This document shows, one piece after another, positions 1 to 8,570 of a stretch of 64,000 nucleotides of DNA. A program made the position numbers and the translations under genes. A model generated the notes under the pieces. The model ran no database searches. It saw only the letters and a program-made list of their open reading frames with translations, and was not told the origin of the DNA. This DNA comes from Myxococcota bacterium (GTDB lineage Bacteria; Myxococcota_A; UBA796). The stretch lies in contig JAQXDW010000092.1 in NCBI GenBank assembly GCA_029251165.1, positions 1-64,000 on the forward strand, in the 5' to 3' direction. How positions within the stretch are numbered: position 1 is the first letter of the stretch; every line of letters starts with the position of its first letter.

Positions 1-42
1 CTGACCGCGTGGGTGCATCTCCGAGACCGCAAAAGCTCGGCA

Positions 43-1641
43 TCATCGGGTGTACAGCCGGCCGACCCGCCCCTTTGGCAGGCTCCACTCTTCTACCAGC
101 GTCAGCCCGCTGCTCGCCAGCCATGCCTGCCGCTCTCTGTCGTTCTCTCGAACAATCGCCATGAGCGTGGTGAACTCTCGCGAGGGCCATGCTCCGATCG
201 TGAACGGCGTGATGAAGATCGACTCGGTCGGTCCTCCCGGCCGACCACCGCCGGGAGGAAGCGCGACGGTCGCGATGTGCCAGCGGTAGCCCAGCGCAGC
301 AGCCTGGCTGAGGATGAGGCCCGCCCCGGGCGCGCCGGCGCGGTCATCGAGCAGGAAGCCGACGGTGCCGAGGTCGCTGCCGTGCTGTGCGCGCACCTTC
401 TGGAGCGACTCGGCCATCTTCCACGGGCGGGGATCCTGAGAGGTCGGTCGGTAGGACTCATGTGTCCACGGCCAGGTCTGCCCGGCGGTCTCGAAGTCGT
501 GGGCATAGTCACGGTTTGTCGGGGGCTCCGGCTCCATGAGCGACACCACTCCCGCACCATACAGTCCGACCGCTCCGATCCCGGCGAGCGCGAAGGAGAG
601 GGGAGCGGACCCAGCCGCTGCGGCTGCCAGAGGGACGGCGGGCAGCAGGTAGCGGTCTTGTCGCTGAGACTGCGAATTGAGCAGCAGGAAGCCTCCGGCG
701 ACCGCCAGCAGGGGGATCCCCCAGGCTCCCCGAGGGCTGCCCCGGCGACGCCACGGGATGAGCAGCCCTGCCAGCAAGGCGAGCGCGCCGGGCCAGCCGA
801 AGGCATCGACCGCTGCCGCTGGGTACCATCGAACTTCCTCGGCGCTCCAGGGATTCGCGACGGCCTGGTTGTCCCACATTCCGGTGCTGGCGGTGTTGCT
901 GGTCTGGACGTAGCCGATGACGTTCTGGTAGTGGCCGCTCCACCACGGGGTCGCGACGAGGGCAAACGCCAGAAGCGCCAGCAGCAGCGCCCTCCAGCGC
1001 CCCCGCCGGACCACCCACCAGCCTGCGAGCAGGCATGGTCCCCACAGGAACATCGGGGCTGTGTACTTGGTGACAAATGCCAGCCCCATCCACGCCCCCC
1101 ACAGCGCGGTCGGTCCAGGCTTGCGGAGTCGGTCGCTCGCGGCGAGGTGAGAGAGGCTCTGCACGACCGCTGCTGCGGCGATGAGATCGACCCCGCCAGA
1201 CTCAGCCTGAACCCAGACCAGGCCCGTCGCGCCCAGCCAGACGCAGCCCCACATCCCGCCGAGGCGTCGGATGCCGTCGAGGCAGGCATACAGGACGATG
1301 CCGCCGCCCAGAAGGTGCCCCCAGCCTGCACCACCAGACACGATGTAGCCGAGGGTGCCAGGGAGGTAGGCTCCGGGCGGGTGGGGAGCGAGCAGGGAGG
1401 AGAAGCAGAGCAGGGCGAGGTACCACTCGCCGTCGAAGATCAGCTGCGACAGTCGCAGTCCGGTGCCAAGAACGTGCGGTCCGTCGCCCGAAGGCCAGCG
1501 CGTGAGCTGTGCAGACATCACCATCCAGGCCCCGACCGCGACGAGCAGGATGAGGTGCGGCAGCAGGCTGCGTAGCCTCACAGTGGGCCGAGCCGTGTTG
1601 AGCCAGGATGAGCGTCGGGCACCCTGCTTGCGGTGACGCAC
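43..1641 (-). CDS. GT39/ArnT-like polytopic membrane glycosyltransferase
   Basis: This 532-residue protein is strongly hydrophobic, with about 10-12 predicted membrane segments spread from residue 30 to 370. An N-terminal loop after the first segment carries acidic/aromatic residues (FDGEWY, about 69-74). The layout, with short loops, a basic N-terminus and a soluble C-terminal third, is that of the GT-C fold PMT/ArnT family, which moves a sugar from a polyprenyl-phosphate donor to an extracytoplasmic acceptor. The donor and acceptor cannot be read from the sequence. The start is a GTG without a clear Shine-Dalgarno; an internal GTG at 1581 is an alternative. It is divergent from another GT-C-like membrane protein at 1931, so the two may serve the same glycan. 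Confidence 0.7.
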   Translation of the reverse strand: MRHRKQGARRSSWLNTARPTVRLRSLLPHLILLVAVGAWMVMSAQLTRWPSGDGPHVLGTGLRLSQLIFDGEWYLALLCFSSLLAPHPPGAYLPGTLGYIVSGGAGWGHLLGGGIVLYACLDGIRRLGGMWGCVWLGATGLVWVQAESGGVDLIAAAAVVQSLSHLAASDRLRKPGPTALWGAWMGLAFVTKYTAPMFLWGPCLLAGWWVVRRGRWRALLLALLAFALVATPWWSGHYQNVIGYVQTSNTASTGMWDNQAVANPWSAEEVRWYPAAAVDAFGWPGALALLAGLLIPWRRRGSPRGAWGIPLLAVAGGFLLLNSQSQRQDRYLLPAVPLAAAAAGSAPLSFALAGIGAVGLYGAGVVSLMEPEPPTNRDYAHDFETAGQTWPWTHESYRPTSQDPRPWKMAESLQKVRAQHGSDLGTVGFLLDDRAGAPGAGLILSQAAALGYRWHIATVALPPGGGRPGGPTESIFITPFTIGAWPSREFTTLMAIVRENDRERQAWLASSGLTLVEEWSLPKGRVGRLYTR

Positions 1642-1930
1642 TGCAGCAGTCGGGTGCCGGCCTGGAGGGGCTGCGCCATCTCCTCAGGAGCCTGCGGGAA
1701 GGGACGGTGCAGGCCCGAGCAACCCGAGCAGTGACCAGTGGTGCATGGGGAGGACGGTAGCACGGCAGACTTCACGGGAGGCGAACCGTGCCCCTCCAGG
1801 CCAGCGCAACAAACGAACATCGCATCCTGCGATGGCTGGAGCGCGCATGCGCAGCAGGAGTCCATCGACGCTGTGCACGCGGTGAGTGAGTCCGAGCGCT
1901 GTGCAACACTGGAGCCGAGCGGAGCTGAAC

Positions 1931-3895
1931 GTGTCCAACCTCAATAAACGACTCCTGGGCATGCTCGACAGCGACCCCGTCGCGGTGGCGGTCGTGGTGC
2001 TCTCGTCGCTGTGGTGGCTGTCGCCGGTTGTCTCGGCGGACGGTGGGCTGGTGCGTCGCGACGCGGACATGGTCCTGCTCGCCATCGATCAGCTCCAGGG
2101 CGGTCTGATGGGGGAGGGACTGCGGCGCATGGCGTGGCCGCTTGAGACGGGCGCGGCGGTCACGGACTGGGTCGCGGGACAGGCCGTGCTGAGCCTCCCG
2201 GTGGCACTCCTTGGTGCCGATCCGGTCACCCTTCAGTGCTTCCTGAGCCTCTCTGGGGTCATTCTCACTGCCCTGACAGGCTTCCTGGCGATCCGCCTGC
2301 TGCTCGGCAGGGGACCGCACACCTGGGTTGGTGGAATGGCGGCGGGCTACCACGTCGCGCACATTGCCCACTTCCACCACATCAACCTCGTTCACCACGA
2401 GGCGGGCATCCTCGGGGTGGTGCTGGTGGGACTGGGGCTGGCGCGCCGTCGTCCGATGCTCGCTGGGGCTGGTGTGCTCGTCAGCGGACTCTCGGCTCAG
2501 TTCGGGGTGTACATGGGGCTGCACGGCGGCCTGATGCTCGTCGCGCTCCTGGCCTCCGCTGGGCTACACCGGATCGGGGATCGCAAGACCTGGCTGGGGA
2601 TCGCATGGGGGGGACTGCTCGCGAGCCTCACGCTGCTCCCGGTTGGCACGCTGTTCTCCCGCAGCGCGCGGTGGCTCAGTGCTGTGGGCGACGAGGTGCC
2701 GTCGAGCGTCTGGGACCCCTCGCTGTTCTTCGAGCCCTCCGCGCGCTTTGCGTCACATCGGCTGACCATGACTGCCACGGACGCACGGCTTCTCCCCCGG
2801 CTCTCCGAGGCCGATCCGTCCAACGCTGGCTTCGCGCTCCTGATGCTCTCCCTGATGGGACTTGGTGTGCTCTGGAGTGGGGTGCGGCACCGCTTTCTCT
2901 GGCGAGCGGTCATCGGAGCGACCCTCGCTGGAATGCTGCTCGCGCTGGGCGAAGAGGTGGTCTGGCGGGGGGCGGCGACAGGCATCCCTGGTCCCCACGC
3001 GCTGCTGAGCCTGCTGCCTGGGCTCAGCGGACTCCGCGCGCCGTCGCGCTGGCTCGCGGTGAGCTTCACTGGCATGGGCATGCTCTCTGCGCTGGGGGTC
3101 TGGTACCTCTACCGGCGCTCGTGGCTGCTGGGGGTGCTTGCGGTGGTCTTTGTCATGGCCGAGCGGCCAGCACAGCGGACCTCACAGCACACCATGGAGA
3201 CACCACACCCCGACTATGCTGCCTTGAGTGACCTCACGGTGAGCGGTGCTCTGTGGGACACGATGATGAGTCCCAAGGGGCGGCAGAGTGCCTGCGGGGA
3301 GACGATCATCTCGGCCTACCTCGCTGCCATTCAGCACGACCGCCCGCTGCTCGGTGGGCAGTACGCCCGGTCGCTTGGCGTTCTCGATGAAATCAACGCC
3401 ATGGCTGTGGACTGGCCCGCTCCCCGCGCTGTGGCCCTGCTCGATGCCCTGGAGGTCGGGGTGGTCTATGAGCATCGCCGCAGCGAGCCGGTTCCACCAG
3501 AGGTCGCCTCGTGTCAGTCCCTCGACAACCACCGCCTCTGTGTCCTCAAGCCGGCTGCCGATGTCCTTCCGGCACCCGAGGTGGTCACGGAGGTGCCCAT
3601 CGGTGCTGTGGTCGGGGTGCGCTGGTCGGTGCCCGACGCGCTCCCGGATCGGCTCACGGCTCGCTGTGGTGTCGATGAGCAGACCATCGACGGGCCGCTG
3701 TGGAATCTCATCTCTCGGCTGCGGCATGGACCTGACGCTGGCTTCGTGGAGTTCTTCTTCCATGGCCCCTGCACGGAGACGGTCTCGGTCGAGCCGCCGG
3801 GTGTGCTGCTCTATGTCGACGGGGAGGCATCCTGGCTACCGCCTTCCGGGCTCCAGGAGCACGGAGTCGCTCCTGCGAGCTCTGCGCAGCCCTGA
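1931..3895 (+). CDS. GT-C-like polytopic membrane protein with C-terminal extracytoplasmic domain
   Basis: About 654 residues. The N-terminal two thirds hold roughly 10-12 hydrophobic segments; the last about 200 residues are soluble. The motif GLSGLRAPSRW near the last membrane segments resembles the GL(D/S)GLRVPARF signature seen in many GT-C/YfhO-like membrane glycosyltransferase relatives. A His-rich stretch (YHVAHIAHFHHINLVHH) sits in the early membrane region, where such enzymes often place loop residues. I chose the GTG at 1931 because a GGAGC lies just upstream. An in-frame GTG at 1886 and an ATG at 1961 are alternatives. Function is inferred from topology and motif only. Confidence 0.62.
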   Translation: MSNLNKRLLGMLDSDPVAVAVVVLSSLWWLSPVVSADGGLVRRDADMVLLAIDQLQGGLMGEGLRRMAWPLETGAAVTDWVAGQAVLSLPVALLGADPVTLQCFLSLSGVILTALTGFLAIRLLLGRGPHTWVGGMAAGYHVAHIAHFHHINLVHHEAGILGVVLVGLGLARRRPMLAGAGVLVSGLSAQFGVYMGLHGGLMLVALLASAGLHRIGDRKTWLGIAWGGLLASLTLLPVGTLFSRSARWLSAVGDEVPSSVWDPSLFFEPSARFASHRLTMTATDARLLPRLSEADPSNAGFALLMLSLMGLGVLWSGVRHRFLWRAVIGATLAGMLLALGEEVVWRGAATGIPGPHALLSLLPGLSGLRAPSRWLAVSFTGMGMLSALGVWYLYRRSWLLGVLAVVFVMAERPAQRTSQHTMETPHPDYAALSDLTVSGALWDTMMSPKGRQSACGETIISAYLAAIQHDRPLLGGQYARSLGVLDEINAMAVDWPAPRAVALLDALEVGVVYEHRRSEPVPPEVASCQSLDNHRLCVLKPAADVLPAPEVVTEVPIGAVVGVRWSVPDALPDRLTARCGVDEQTIDGPLWNLISRLRHGPDAGFVEFFFHGPCTETVSVEPPGVLLYVDGEASWLPPSGLQEHGVAPASSAQP

Positions 3896-4077
3896 CCCTG
3901 CTGGTTGGTCTTGAGCATCGTCGTCACAGACGCTCCTCGGCGACCGAGAGGCGTGCCTCACTGTGGATGGTCTGGTCTCATCACGACGCCTCATTCCCGA
4001 TACGGGGAGCCACGTCTTATGGAGAGTCCATGAACTCCAGCATCTCGACCTTCCCCGCTCGAGTAAGGACCTGAGGC

Positions 4078-5454
4078 ATGCGCGCAACGCTCATCGGACA
4101 CGCTTGCTGGCTCATCGAGACTCAGGGCGGCAATGTCCTCACCGACCCGGTGCTGATGGAGCCGTTTGAAGAGGGGACGGTGACATCCTGTCCGGCACGG
4201 TCGGTGGACATCGATGACCTGCCGCCGCTCGCGGCGATCATCATCAGCCACCGCCACCTCGACCACTACCATCTCCCCTCGCTGGCTCGGCTCGATCGGT
4301 CGGTGCCCTTGCTGTGCCCGGAGGATGCCCTCTTGCTTCACGGCATCCGGCGCCTCGGCTTTACCGACATCCGGCCCCTGCGCGGGTTCGAGACCACCCG
4401 CATCGGTGCGCTGCGGATCGTCGGCATTCCGTCGGTCTCTGAGACCTTTCAGGAGCTGGGCTGCGTGCTGGCGGATTCGTCTGGGGTGCTGCTCAACCAG
4501 GTCGACACACCGCTGACCGGTGCGACGATTCGTCGCATCCGCGATGAATTCGGGATCATCGATGTACACCTCGCCATGCATGCCAGCCAGAATTTCACCT
4601 TCTTCGAGGGGCGAACACAGAACCTCGGCGAGATCCACGCCACCAACCTCTCGGCTGCGCTCGCGGTCGGTGCTCGGGTGATCGTTCCTGGAGCCGCGGG
4701 GTTTCGGTTTGTCGATGCGCTCGACTGGCTCAATCCCCACCTGTTTCCGATCTCACGGGAGCGGTTCGCACGGGATCTCCTCCGGCTCGATGCTGCCCGC
4801 ACGGTCACAGCGGTCAACCCGGGTGACTGCCTCCACATCGAAGCGGGCACGGTTCGCTGCCAGCGGCAGTCCGCCCCCTTTGTTCGCATGCTCGCTGAGG
4901 ACACCCATCGCCTCGAGCATGATCCGACCCAGCCGGTGCCGGCGCTCCATGACGACAACGAAGCCGACTACCCCGCCGACTTCCTGCTTCGGTTTGCAGA
5001 GGGGTTTGTCGGTCAGGTGCTGCCTGCGCTCATCGGGCAGGGGGTCGCCTCGGGAGATGAGGTGGTCCGCGAGTACTGCTCACGCGAGATCGTCTACCGC
5101 CTGGAGGTGGTGTTTCCCGACGGCAGCGAGCGCGGCTGGACCTTCCGCTTTGATGCTCAGTCTGTTTGCGTCGAGGAGGCTCCCGGCCAGCCCGATGTCC
5201 GAAAGCGCATCGCAGCGAGCGCGCTGGCGGATGTCTGCGGTGGCAGGCGAGGGTGCTTCTGGATGCGGACCCGGTCGCGTCGGGCAAGCACCCTGCTGGC
5301 CCTTGAGCGGGTCGGCGATGCGCTGGCGGTTGAGGCGGTCGAGGTGCGGGACCTGCTCTCTCACCTCATCATCCTCTCCAAGGTTGCCCAGAAGGGAGAA
5401 GAGCAAGGGCTGCTGGAGTACTACGGCCTCACCGTGCCGCCAGAGCTGCTGTGA
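4078..5454 (+). CDS. UlaG-like MBL-fold metal-dependent hydrolase
   Basis: 458 residues. The N-terminal half is a metallo-beta-lactamase fold: GHACWLIET and LTDP near residues 7-24, then the metal site SHRHLDHYH at 57-65 (HxHxDH). It most resembles the UlaG/CMAH-like branch of the superfamily, whose members act on phosphorylated or carbohydrate-like substrates. Residues from about 270 form an additional C-terminal region with no motif I recognise, including a hydrophobic/acidic patch and a Cys near the middle. The gene stands alone with 180 bp upstream, so context does not name the substrate. The ATG start at 4078 has only a weak ribosome site. Confidence 0.75.
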   Translation: MRATLIGHACWLIETQGGNVLTDPVLMEPFEEGTVTSCPARSVDIDDLPPLAAIIISHRHLDHYHLPSLARLDRSVPLLCPEDALLLHGIRRLGFTDIRPLRGFETTRIGALRIVGIPSVSETFQELGCVLADSSGVLLNQVDTPLTGATIRRIRDEFGIIDVHLAMHASQNFTFFEGRTQNLGEIHATNLSAALAVGARVIVPGAAGFRFVDALDWLNPHLFPISRERFARDLLRLDAARTVTAVNPGDCLHIEAGTVRCQRQSAPFVRMLAEDTHRLEHDPTQPVPALHDDNEADYPADFLLRFAEGFVGQVLPALIGQGVASGDEVVREYCSREIVYRLEVVFPDGSERGWTFRFDAQSVCVEEAPGQPDVRKRIAASALADVCGGRRGCFWMRTRSRRASTLLALERVGDALAVEAVEVRDLLSHLIILSKVAQKGEEQGLLEYYGLTVPPELL

Positions 5455-5596
5455 CCAAGGGGAGGGGAGTCAGAGGCGCGCGGTCAGGCGCTGACCTCCT
5501 CGAGCCGTGTGCTCTGCAGGAGGCTGCCTGGAGGGTTTCTTGGAGCGTGCGTCCAGCGGTGCCTGTGAGCGGAATCATGAGATATGGAGATTCGAA

Positions 5597-5603
5597 AAGG
5601 AGT
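5597..5603 (+). promoter_or_regulatory. Ribosome binding site fixing the BolA start
   Basis: AAGGAGT lies 7 nt before the ATG at 5611. This favours that ATG over an in-frame ATG at 5584 that has no Shine-Dalgarno. Confidence 0.6.
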
Positions 5604-5610
5604 GAGTCTC

Positions 5611-5931
5611 ATGGCCATGGCTGAGCAAATCGAGCGCGCGCTGCAGGTGCTCTCCCCGATCCACATCGAGCTGATCAACGAGAGCCACAAGCACAACGTC
5701 CCTGAGGGCAGCGAGAGCCACTGGAATGTGGTCGTTGTCTCTGAGGCATTTGAGGGGCAGCGCCTGGTCAAGCGACAGCGCACGGTCTACGGCGCACTCA
5801 AGGCGGAGATGGCCGGCGGCATCCACGCGCTGACCATGAAGACCTTGACACCGACGGAGTGGAGTGCTGTGGGAGGAGCGGTCTCCAACCCCTCCCCAGA
5901 GTGCCTCGGCGGCAGCAAGCACGACACGTAG
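5611..5931 (+). CDS. bolA: BolA family protein
   Basis: 106 residues, the usual BolA length. It has the class-II KH-like pattern: an N-terminal helix, then HIELINESHKHNVPEGSESHW, where the conserved His and SHWNV region corresponds to the segment that binds [2Fe-2S] clusters together with monothiol glutaredoxins. Next come VVVSEAFEG and RQRTVYGAL, and the family-typical end IHALTMKTLTPTEW. BolA proteins act in the cytoplasm in iron-sulfur/redox regulation and in envelope stress. No glutaredoxin gene is adjacent. The last about 15 residues (after GGAV) are not conserved-looking. Confidence 0.9.
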   Translation: MAMAEQIERALQVLSPIHIELINESHKHNVPEGSESHWNVVVVSEAFEGQRLVKRQRTVYGALKAEMAGGIHALTMKTLTPTEWSAVGGAVSNPSPECLGGSKHDT

Positions 5932-6940
5932 ATCGTTGCGTGACAGCCCTGTCAGGTCATCGGGTGTGCGGCCGGCCTCAGGGGCCGACGCTGCCTGACG
6001 TGTGCCTCCCGTGAGTCCTTCGAGCCTCCAGGGCTCCGGAGGTCGTGCCCATCTCTGGAGGAGGATGACCCACCCTTGATGCGTCTGATCTGGGCCTTTC
6101 GTCAATCCAATTTTCGATACTTAATTGTTTAATATTATACACTTACAACCAATAGTTGATGCATTATCGAGAGGCTGTGATGCTGCTCTGCTGTGGTCGC
6201 ATCTATACTCCACCTCCGATGGCTCGACCTGAAAATGAACGCCTCTGCTCCGGAGCGCTGGGTGCTGCCTGGCGCACGGGCATGTCATCCAGGACGTGTG
6301 CGGGGACCCCTGCACCGCTCAGCTCACACCGCTCGCCCGACCCTGGGTTGTCCATGAGCGGTCAGGGTGTTGGCGCCCAGCTTGCACTGGCGGAGTGTGT
6401 GCCCCTTGGTGGGCGCTGGTCACGACTCCGCGTCGGGCTGAATTTACGCTGCGTTGCGTCCCGGAGACCCACGCGCTGGCTGTCCCTTCACAGCGGCTCG
6501 ACCCGGCGTGTCCGACGAGCCGTGACGGAGAGAATGGGCACAGCCTCACGTTGGTTGCGAATCGGGCATCTACACGGCCACATTTTGGACCTTATTTCTG
6601 CTCAAATTCGCCCCAGAGTACGCCTGAGACTCAGAAATCGAGAATCTGAAGGTATGATTCTTTTTGGCTACTTAGAACCTTTGTTATTGCTGGGAATGTC
6701 CGGAGGGGTGCCTCGGCGCCGTGCTGTGTCCTGTCCGCTGCCGCACCTCCCGCAGCGGTCGAGAGGGACAGCCCGCTGCGCGCCCTCTGAGTCCCCACGT
6801 GCTCGTCGGCGACAGCTTCGTCCTGGCAGCCCCCACTGTCGCAATCGCGCCGCTGGTTGTCGTCCCCCCGCCGACCGCTTGTTGCCTGGGGCTGGTGCGG
6901 CTTTGCGTCGGCTCTGGTTCTCGCTTGGAGGTGGTTCGTG
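5932..6940. other. 1 kb gene-free region with AT-rich island
   Basis: No reading frame here shows the third-position G/C bias of the neighbouring genes. Most of the stretch is GC-rich, but positions about 6110-6160 are conspicuously AT-rich. They contain a perfect TATAAT on the minus strand (6134-6139) and, on the plus strand, TTCGAT (6113-6118), 17 nt, TATACA. A second lower-GC patch lies at about 6580-6690 just before the LRR gene. The region could hold a promoter for an untranslated RNA or be the residue of a lost gene; nothing firmer can be said. Confidence 0.4.
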
Positions 6941-8260
6941 ATGACCGCCACGATGGCTGACCTGCTCTGCGCGGGGGAGCTTGATCAGGTGCTTCAGGGA
7001 CTGGAGCTTGTGGCTGCCATGAACAGCGCAGCAGTCGAGGCGGAGATCCTTGGCCGCACGGCGCTCATCGATCTCCCGAAGCTCTCATTTGAGTCCATCG
7101 ATGGTGAGACCCGCTCTCGGATTCGCTGCCTGGAGCTCGATGGTCTGCTGTCCTCCGATGGCTTCTTCACCCACATCGCAGCGCTCGTGCTCCTCATCCG
7201 CCATGTTCGACACTGCCCGAGCGCCTGTGCTCCTGCTCCGGGGCTTCGACGGATTCAGCTCGTCGCCAATCCTGCGGGCTGGTTCTTTGCCATCCGAGAG
7301 CTGGAGCTGTCTTCTGGGAGGCTTGTGTCTCGAGCGCTCAGCATCAGCTTCTCCAGTGCGGCTGCGCTGCTGGACTGGCTCCAGAAGACGCCCGATTGGC
7401 AGCCACAGACGATCACGTCTCGTGCCGTGCTCGTCGAGCGGTACGGGCAGGTGCTTCTTCGACAGGTGCACTTGCTCCATCGTGGCATCCCCTCTCCGCT
7501 CCGAGAGCACCTCTTCACAGAGCTCACCGCGCTGTGTGATGGAGGGCACCTCTGCCTCACCGGACTCCCCATCGATGTGCTCCCGGACTGGGTGGACCTC
7601 TCCCGGCTCGCCTCACTCGACATCACCGGCACCGGCATCCGACGGATCAGCGGAGACCTCTCCGGCATCACCCTGATCCTCGACGCGGTGCAGTGGACGG
7701 AGTGGCGGGGGGCGCTCGCCGTCGATGCACTTCGCCTGCAAGGCATCGACGATGGGGGAGAGCTCCGACGGCTTCCGCCGCTGAGGCTGCTCGCGCTGTC
7801 GTTTGGTGCGCGCATCCCAGCGCAGCTGCTCGAGGGGCTGAAGCACGTCGAGTCTCTCGAGCTGAGCGTCACCGTGGCTCAGCCGGTCCCTGAGGCGGTC
7901 TGGACATGCCCTGTTCGGCACCTGAGCCTCGACGGCTTCTTCTCTGTGCGCCTCACCGGAGCGCCGCCGCAGGAGCGCCTGGAGAGCCTCACCATCGCGG
8001 AGGACTGCCTCCAGGAAGTGGCGCCTGTCTGGAGGCCCCTCTTGCGCCCCTCGATGCGCCACGAGGTCTGGCTTCTTGGGTATGCCGCCGTCATCCCGCT
8101 CATCACTGCGGTGCGTGATCTCAACGGAATGGGACTCCGGGATGCGAGGGCGCTCGTTGAGTCCGTCCCCTGCCTGATCACCCGCGCGGAGAGCAACCGG
8201 GAGGCCCACCGGATCCGGCGACAGCTCAGCGCTGCTGGAGGACAGGTCATCCTCCGATAG
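6941..8260 (+). CDS. LRR-like protein with C-terminal ribosomal L7/L12-type domain
   Basis: 439 residues from the ATG at 6941, chosen because GGAGG lies 9 nt upstream. The first about 180 residues have no motif I recognise. From about 190 to 360 the chain has degenerate leucine-rich repeat spacing, for example LASLDITGTGIRRI, LRLLALSFG and VESLELSVT. The last about 65 residues match the globular C-terminal domain of ribosomal protein L7/L12: VIPLITAVRDLNGMGLRDA corresponds to the (K)VAVIKAVRxATGLGLKEA helix-turn, followed by LVESVP and an AAGGQVILR end like L12's AGAxVEVK. In L12 this face recruits translational GTPases. The fusion suggests an adaptor, but the partner is unknown. It converges on yhbY with a 1-nt gap. 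Confidence 0.75.
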   Translation: MTATMADLLCAGELDQVLQGLELVAAMNSAAVEAEILGRTALIDLPKLSFESIDGETRSRIRCLELDGLLSSDGFFTHIAALVLLIRHVRHCPSACAPAPGLRRIQLVANPAGWFFAIRELELSSGRLVSRALSISFSSAAALLDWLQKTPDWQPQTITSRAVLVERYGQVLLRQVHLLHRGIPSPLREHLFTELTALCDGGHLCLTGLPIDVLPDWVDLSRLASLDITGTGIRRISGDLSGITLILDAVQWTEWRGALAVDALRLQGIDDGGELRRLPPLRLLALSFGARIPAQLLEGLKHVESLELSVTVAQPVPEAVWTCPVRHLSLDGFFSVRLTGAPPQERLESLTIAEDCLQEVAPVWRPLLRPSMRHEVWLLGYAAVIPLITAVRDLNGMGLRDARALVESVPCLITRAESNREAHRIRRQLSAAGGQVILR

Positions 8261-8261
8261 C

Positions 8262-8561
8262 TCAGCGCTTCGGGAGGTTGATCTCTGGATCCTTCTCTCG
8301 GCGACGGTAGAGCACCAGGGTGTGTCCGATGATCTGCACGCGGACAGCGTTGGTGCGCGCCACGAGGATCTCTTCGGCCTCGCGGACCTCCTCACGCTCG
8401 GCATCGAGGAGCTTGACCTTGATCAGCTCGTGGTGCTCCAGCTCCTCATCGACCCGCTTGATGACCCCCTCAGTGACTCGGTTTGCACCGATGAGCACCG
8501 CGGGCTTGCGGTGGTGAGCGAGGGAGCGAAGGTGACGGTTCTGCTTGCCGGTGAGTGTCAT
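8262..8561 (-). CDS. yhbY: YhbY/CRM-domain RNA-binding protein
   Basis: 99 residues spanning a complete CRM (YhbY) domain: LTGKQNRHLRSLAHHRKPAVLIGANRVTEG near the start, then the helix EGVIKRVDEELEHHELIKVKLL and the end VQIIGHTLVLYRRR. Family members bind pre-ribosomal RNA and associate with the large-subunit precursor in the cytoplasm. The family's GxxG loop is IGANRVTEG here. Downstream, it converges with the LRR-L7/L12 gene. This is interesting because both have translation-related domains, although the arrangement gives no direct functional link. Confidence 0.92.
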   Translation of the reverse strand: MTLTGKQNRHLRSLAHHRKPAVLIGANRVTEGVIKRVDEELEHHELIKVKLLDAEREEVREAEEILVARTNAVRVQIIGHTLVLYRRREKDPEINLPKR

Positions 8562-8570
8562 TGGAGGCAG

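Noticed and set aside
13-1575. Long plus-strand frame opposite the GT39-like gene
   Set aside because: Product is Arg/Pro-rich without domains and mirrors the codon bias of the minus-strand membrane protein.
6156-6941. Plus-strand frame across the gene-free stretch
   Set aside because: Cys/Arg/Ser-rich composition, no third-position G/C bias, no ribosome site.
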